6,640 nt of DNA from Solirubrobacterales bacterium. GTDB lineage: Bacteria; Actinomycetota; Thermoleophilia; Solirubrobacterales; Solirubrobacteraceae. Both the position numbers and the translations under genes were made by a program. The notes beneath the pieces were generated by a model. The model searched no databases and was not told where the DNA came from. It worked only from the letters and a program-made list of their open reading frames with translations. Location: NCBI GenBank assembly GCA_013813955.1, contig JACCQW010000208.1:1-6640 (forward strand). The letters run 5' to 3'. This document shows positions 5,350 to 6,640 of the stretch, piece after piece. How positions within the stretch are numbered: position 1 is the stretch's first letter; every line of letters starts with the position of its first letter.

Positions 5350-6066
5350 ATGTCCAGCCGCCAGGAGGAGAAGGAGCGCCGCAAGGCCGAGCGCCTGGAG
5401 CGCGAGCGGGCCGAGGCCGGCGCCGCGCGGCGCAAGCGCCTGGCCCAGATCGTGGGCGGCGTGATCGTCGCCGCCGCGATCGTCGCCGGCATCGTGTTCG
5501 CGGCGGCCGGCGGGGACGGCGGCGGGGACGATTCATCCGAGCCCAGCCAGCAGGGAGAGCGCGGCCTCCCGATCCCGGCCCAGCGGGAGACCGACCTGCA
5601 GAAGGCCGTGCGCGCGGCGGGCTGCACCTTCAAGGAGTTCGAGAGCGAGGGCCAGACGCACGTCAACGAGACGCTCACCCCCGCCGACTTCAAGACCAAT
5701 CCGCCGACCTCGGGCCAGCACGATCCGGTGCCCGCCGAGGACGGCGTCTACGAGCCCGCCGGCGCCCCCGCGTTCCGCAACTGGGTGCACACCCTCGAGC
5801 ACGGCCGCATCCTCCTGCAGTACAAGCCGGGGACCCCGCAGCCGCGCGTCCGCCAGCTGCGCACGCTGTTCAACGAGCCGGTGGCCGGCGGGCCCGAGGG
5901 CTACCACCTGGTCCTCATGCAGAACGACACGGACATGCCCTTCCAGGTCGCCGCCGTCGCGTGGACGCGCTACGTCGGCTGCAAGGAGTTCACCGACCGC
6001 ACGTTCGACGCGCTGCGGGCCTTCCGCGACCTGTACGTCGACAAGGCCCCCGAACAGGTCCCCTGA
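5350..6066 (+). CDS. DUF3105 family membrane-anchored protein
   Basis: 238 residues from ATG 5350. The N-terminal 30 residues are highly charged (EEKERRKAERLERERAE) and probably helical or coiled-coil, followed by a hydrophobic segment at about 34-53 that acts as an uncleaved membrane anchor. A Gly/Asp/Ser-rich linker at 54-70 leads to the outer domain. This carries the DUF3105 hallmarks: TNPPTSGQHD at 116-125, YEPAG, WVHTLEHGRILLQYKPG at 145-161, and a C-terminal AAVAWTRYVGCKEF with a final helix around FDALRAFRDLYVDKAPE. The conserved His124, His147 and His151 with Glu150 look like a possible metal or active site. Cys92 and Cys211 are the only cysteines and could pair outside the cell. The cytoplasmic N-terminus is basic, fitting an Nin/Cout topology. 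The family is frequent in actinobacteria but has no established function, so none is given. It stands alone, between two stem-loop regions. Confidence 0.85.
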   Translation: MSSRQEEKERRKAERLERERAEAGAARRKRLAQIVGGVIVAAAIVAGIVFAAAGGDGGGDDSSEPSQQGERGLPIPAQRETDLQKAVRAAGCTFKEFESEGQTHVNETLTPADFKTNPPTSGQHDPVPAEDGVYEPAGAPAFRNWVHTLEHGRILLQYKPGTPQPRVRQLRTLFNEPVAGGPEGYHLVLMQNDTDMPFQVAAVAWTRYVGCKEFTDRTFDALRAFRDLYVDKAPEQVP

Positions 6067-6146
6067 CGGGTCGAGACGCGCCTGACGGCAACCCTGACCA
6101 CGACGATCGCCTCGTCAGGTTGCCGCAAGCGGTCCTGCGTGACCGC
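6062..6146. repeat. Stem-loops and CCTGACG repeats after the DUF3105 gene
   Basis: CGGCAACCCTGA (6086-6097) pairs with TCAGGTTGCCG (6115-6125) with one bulged C. A second perfect 6-bp stem, GCGGTC/GACCGC (6129-6134 and 6141-6146), follows. CCTGACG occurs at 6062-6068 (overlapping the TGA stop) and 6081-6087, and inverted at 6113-6119. The gap of 112 bases lies between the DUF3105 gene and the amidase-like gene. It may end the first transcript or hold control sites for the second; no T-tract is present. Confidence 0.45.
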
Positions 6147-6178
6147 AACGGTGGCTGTGGCAGGGTGTTCCTGACCCG

Positions 6179-6640
6179 ATGCGCCGCCTCGCCGCCCTCG
6201 TCGTCGCCGCCGGCCTGCTGGTCTGGGCCGCGGCGCCCGCTCTTTCCGTGCAGCCGTACGTGCCGCGCGCGGTCGACTTCGAGCAGACGCTCGACCTCGA
6301 CCGCGGTGGTGATGCCGCGGCCGCGCGCGCGACGGGCGGTCAATGGCGCAGCCCGGTGATCAAGGCCCCCAAGCGCTTCGACCTGATCGGGCTGAAGTGG
6401 CGCTCGCCCGACGGGCACGACGTGACCGGCCGCATCCGGGTGCGCGATCCGGAGGGCGGCTGGAGCCGCTGGACGCTCATGGGCGAGGGCCACGGCATCC
6501 GCGGGACCGACCCCGTGTGGGCCGGCGGCGCCGACGCCTACCAGCTGCGCCTCAACCGCCGACCGCGCGGGCTGCGCGCGCACTTCGTCAACGCCACGGG
6601 CACCGCCACGCGCGCCGACCGGGCGCGCAGCGCGCTGCGC
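6179..6640 (+). CDS. Secreted protein, N-terminal domain of an actinobacterial N-acetylmuramoyl-L-alanine amidase type (3' end cut)
   Basis: 154 residues are visible from ATG 6179 to the window edge, without a stop. Residues 1-23 form a Sec-type signal peptide: MRR, a hydrophobic core, then APALS before the probable cleavage. The rest reads as a beta-rich domain with FDLIGLKWRSPDG at 67-79, RIRVRDPEGGWSRWTLMG at 85-102, DPVWAGGADAYQLRL at 111-125 and GLRAHFVNATG at 131-141. From memory of the family, this pattern (FDLVGLRW, GGWSRW, EPVWxGGAD, LRLHFVN) occurs ahead of the amidase/PGRP domain in secreted actinobacterial peptidoglycan amidases. The catalytic zinc domain would lie beyond the edge and is not seen, so the activity is inferred. 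ATG 6179 is supported by the signal peptide. No good Shine-Dalgarno is present; GTTCCT six bases upstream is a weak -10 candidate. The gene is probably transcribed separately from the DUF3105 gene. Confidence 0.75.
   Translation, partial: MRRLAALVVAAGLLVWAAAPALSVQPYVPRAVDFEQTLDLDRGGDAAAARATGGQWRSPVIKAPKRFDLIGLKWRSPDGHDVTGRIRVRDPEGGWSRWTLMGEGHGIRGTDPVWAGGADAYQLRLNRRPRGLRAHFVNATGTATRADRARSALR

Noticed and set aside
5990..6583. A 197-codon minus-strand frame over the DUF3105 end and the amidase-like gene
   Set aside because: Composition is Ala/Arg/Gly/Pro-rich without motifs; the plus strand carries a signal peptide and a recognisable domain.
1..6640. A defence island, mobile element or CRISPR array
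   Set aside because: No repeat-spacer pattern, transposase, integrase, toxin or nuclease cluster is visible. The exonuclease alone does not indicate a defence system.

Overview
The window is very GC-rich and packed with genes on both strands. Its gene families (a DhlA-like haloalkane dehalogenase, an actinobacterial DUF3105 membrane protein, the front of a secreted peptidoglycan-amidase-type protein) and several apparently leaderless starts fit a high-GC actinobacterium. A Thermoleophilia/Solirubrobacterales-like lineage is my guess; nothing here proves the taxon. There is no tRNA, rRNA, CRISPR array, transposase or phage gene.

Layout: (1) 1-416, minus, a DnaQ-like DEDDh exonuclease cut by the left edge. 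(2) 468-1346, plus, a haloalkane dehalogenase whose conserved N-terminus continues upstream of the first usual start codon. (3) 1347-1431, a convergent gap with hairpins. (4) 1432-2805, minus, a two-helix cation-channel protein with a nucleotide-binding RCK domain on each side of the pore and the filter-like sequence TVGPN. (5) 2806-2889, a gap with nested inverted repeats and a putative channel promoter. (6) 2890-3501 and 3515-4411, minus, a METTL7/UbiE-like methyltransferase behind a short-chain dehydrogenase, 13 bases apart and probably one operon. (7) 4412-4459, a very short divergent promoter region. (8) 4460-5302, plus, an alpha/beta hydrolase with the nucleophile serine and acid but no catalytic histidine at the expected place. 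(9) 5350-6066, plus, a DUF3105 membrane-anchored protein. (10) 6179 to the right edge, plus, a secreted protein resembling the N-terminal domain of actinobacterial N-acetylmuramoyl-L-alanine amidases.

Most of these are housekeeping, catabolic or envelope genes, and I do not see a defence or mobile system. The SDR/methyltransferase operon and the divergent alpha/beta hydrolase share one promoter region and may serve a common small-molecule or lipid pathway, but the substrate cannot be read from sequence. The DUF3105 protein and the amidase-like protein both act at or outside the membrane. The less ordinary signals are the pore architecture, the missing dehalogenase start codon, the recurring hexamer-6-nt-start layout of leaderless genes, the overlapping divergent -10 elements, and the palindrome at the channel promoter.
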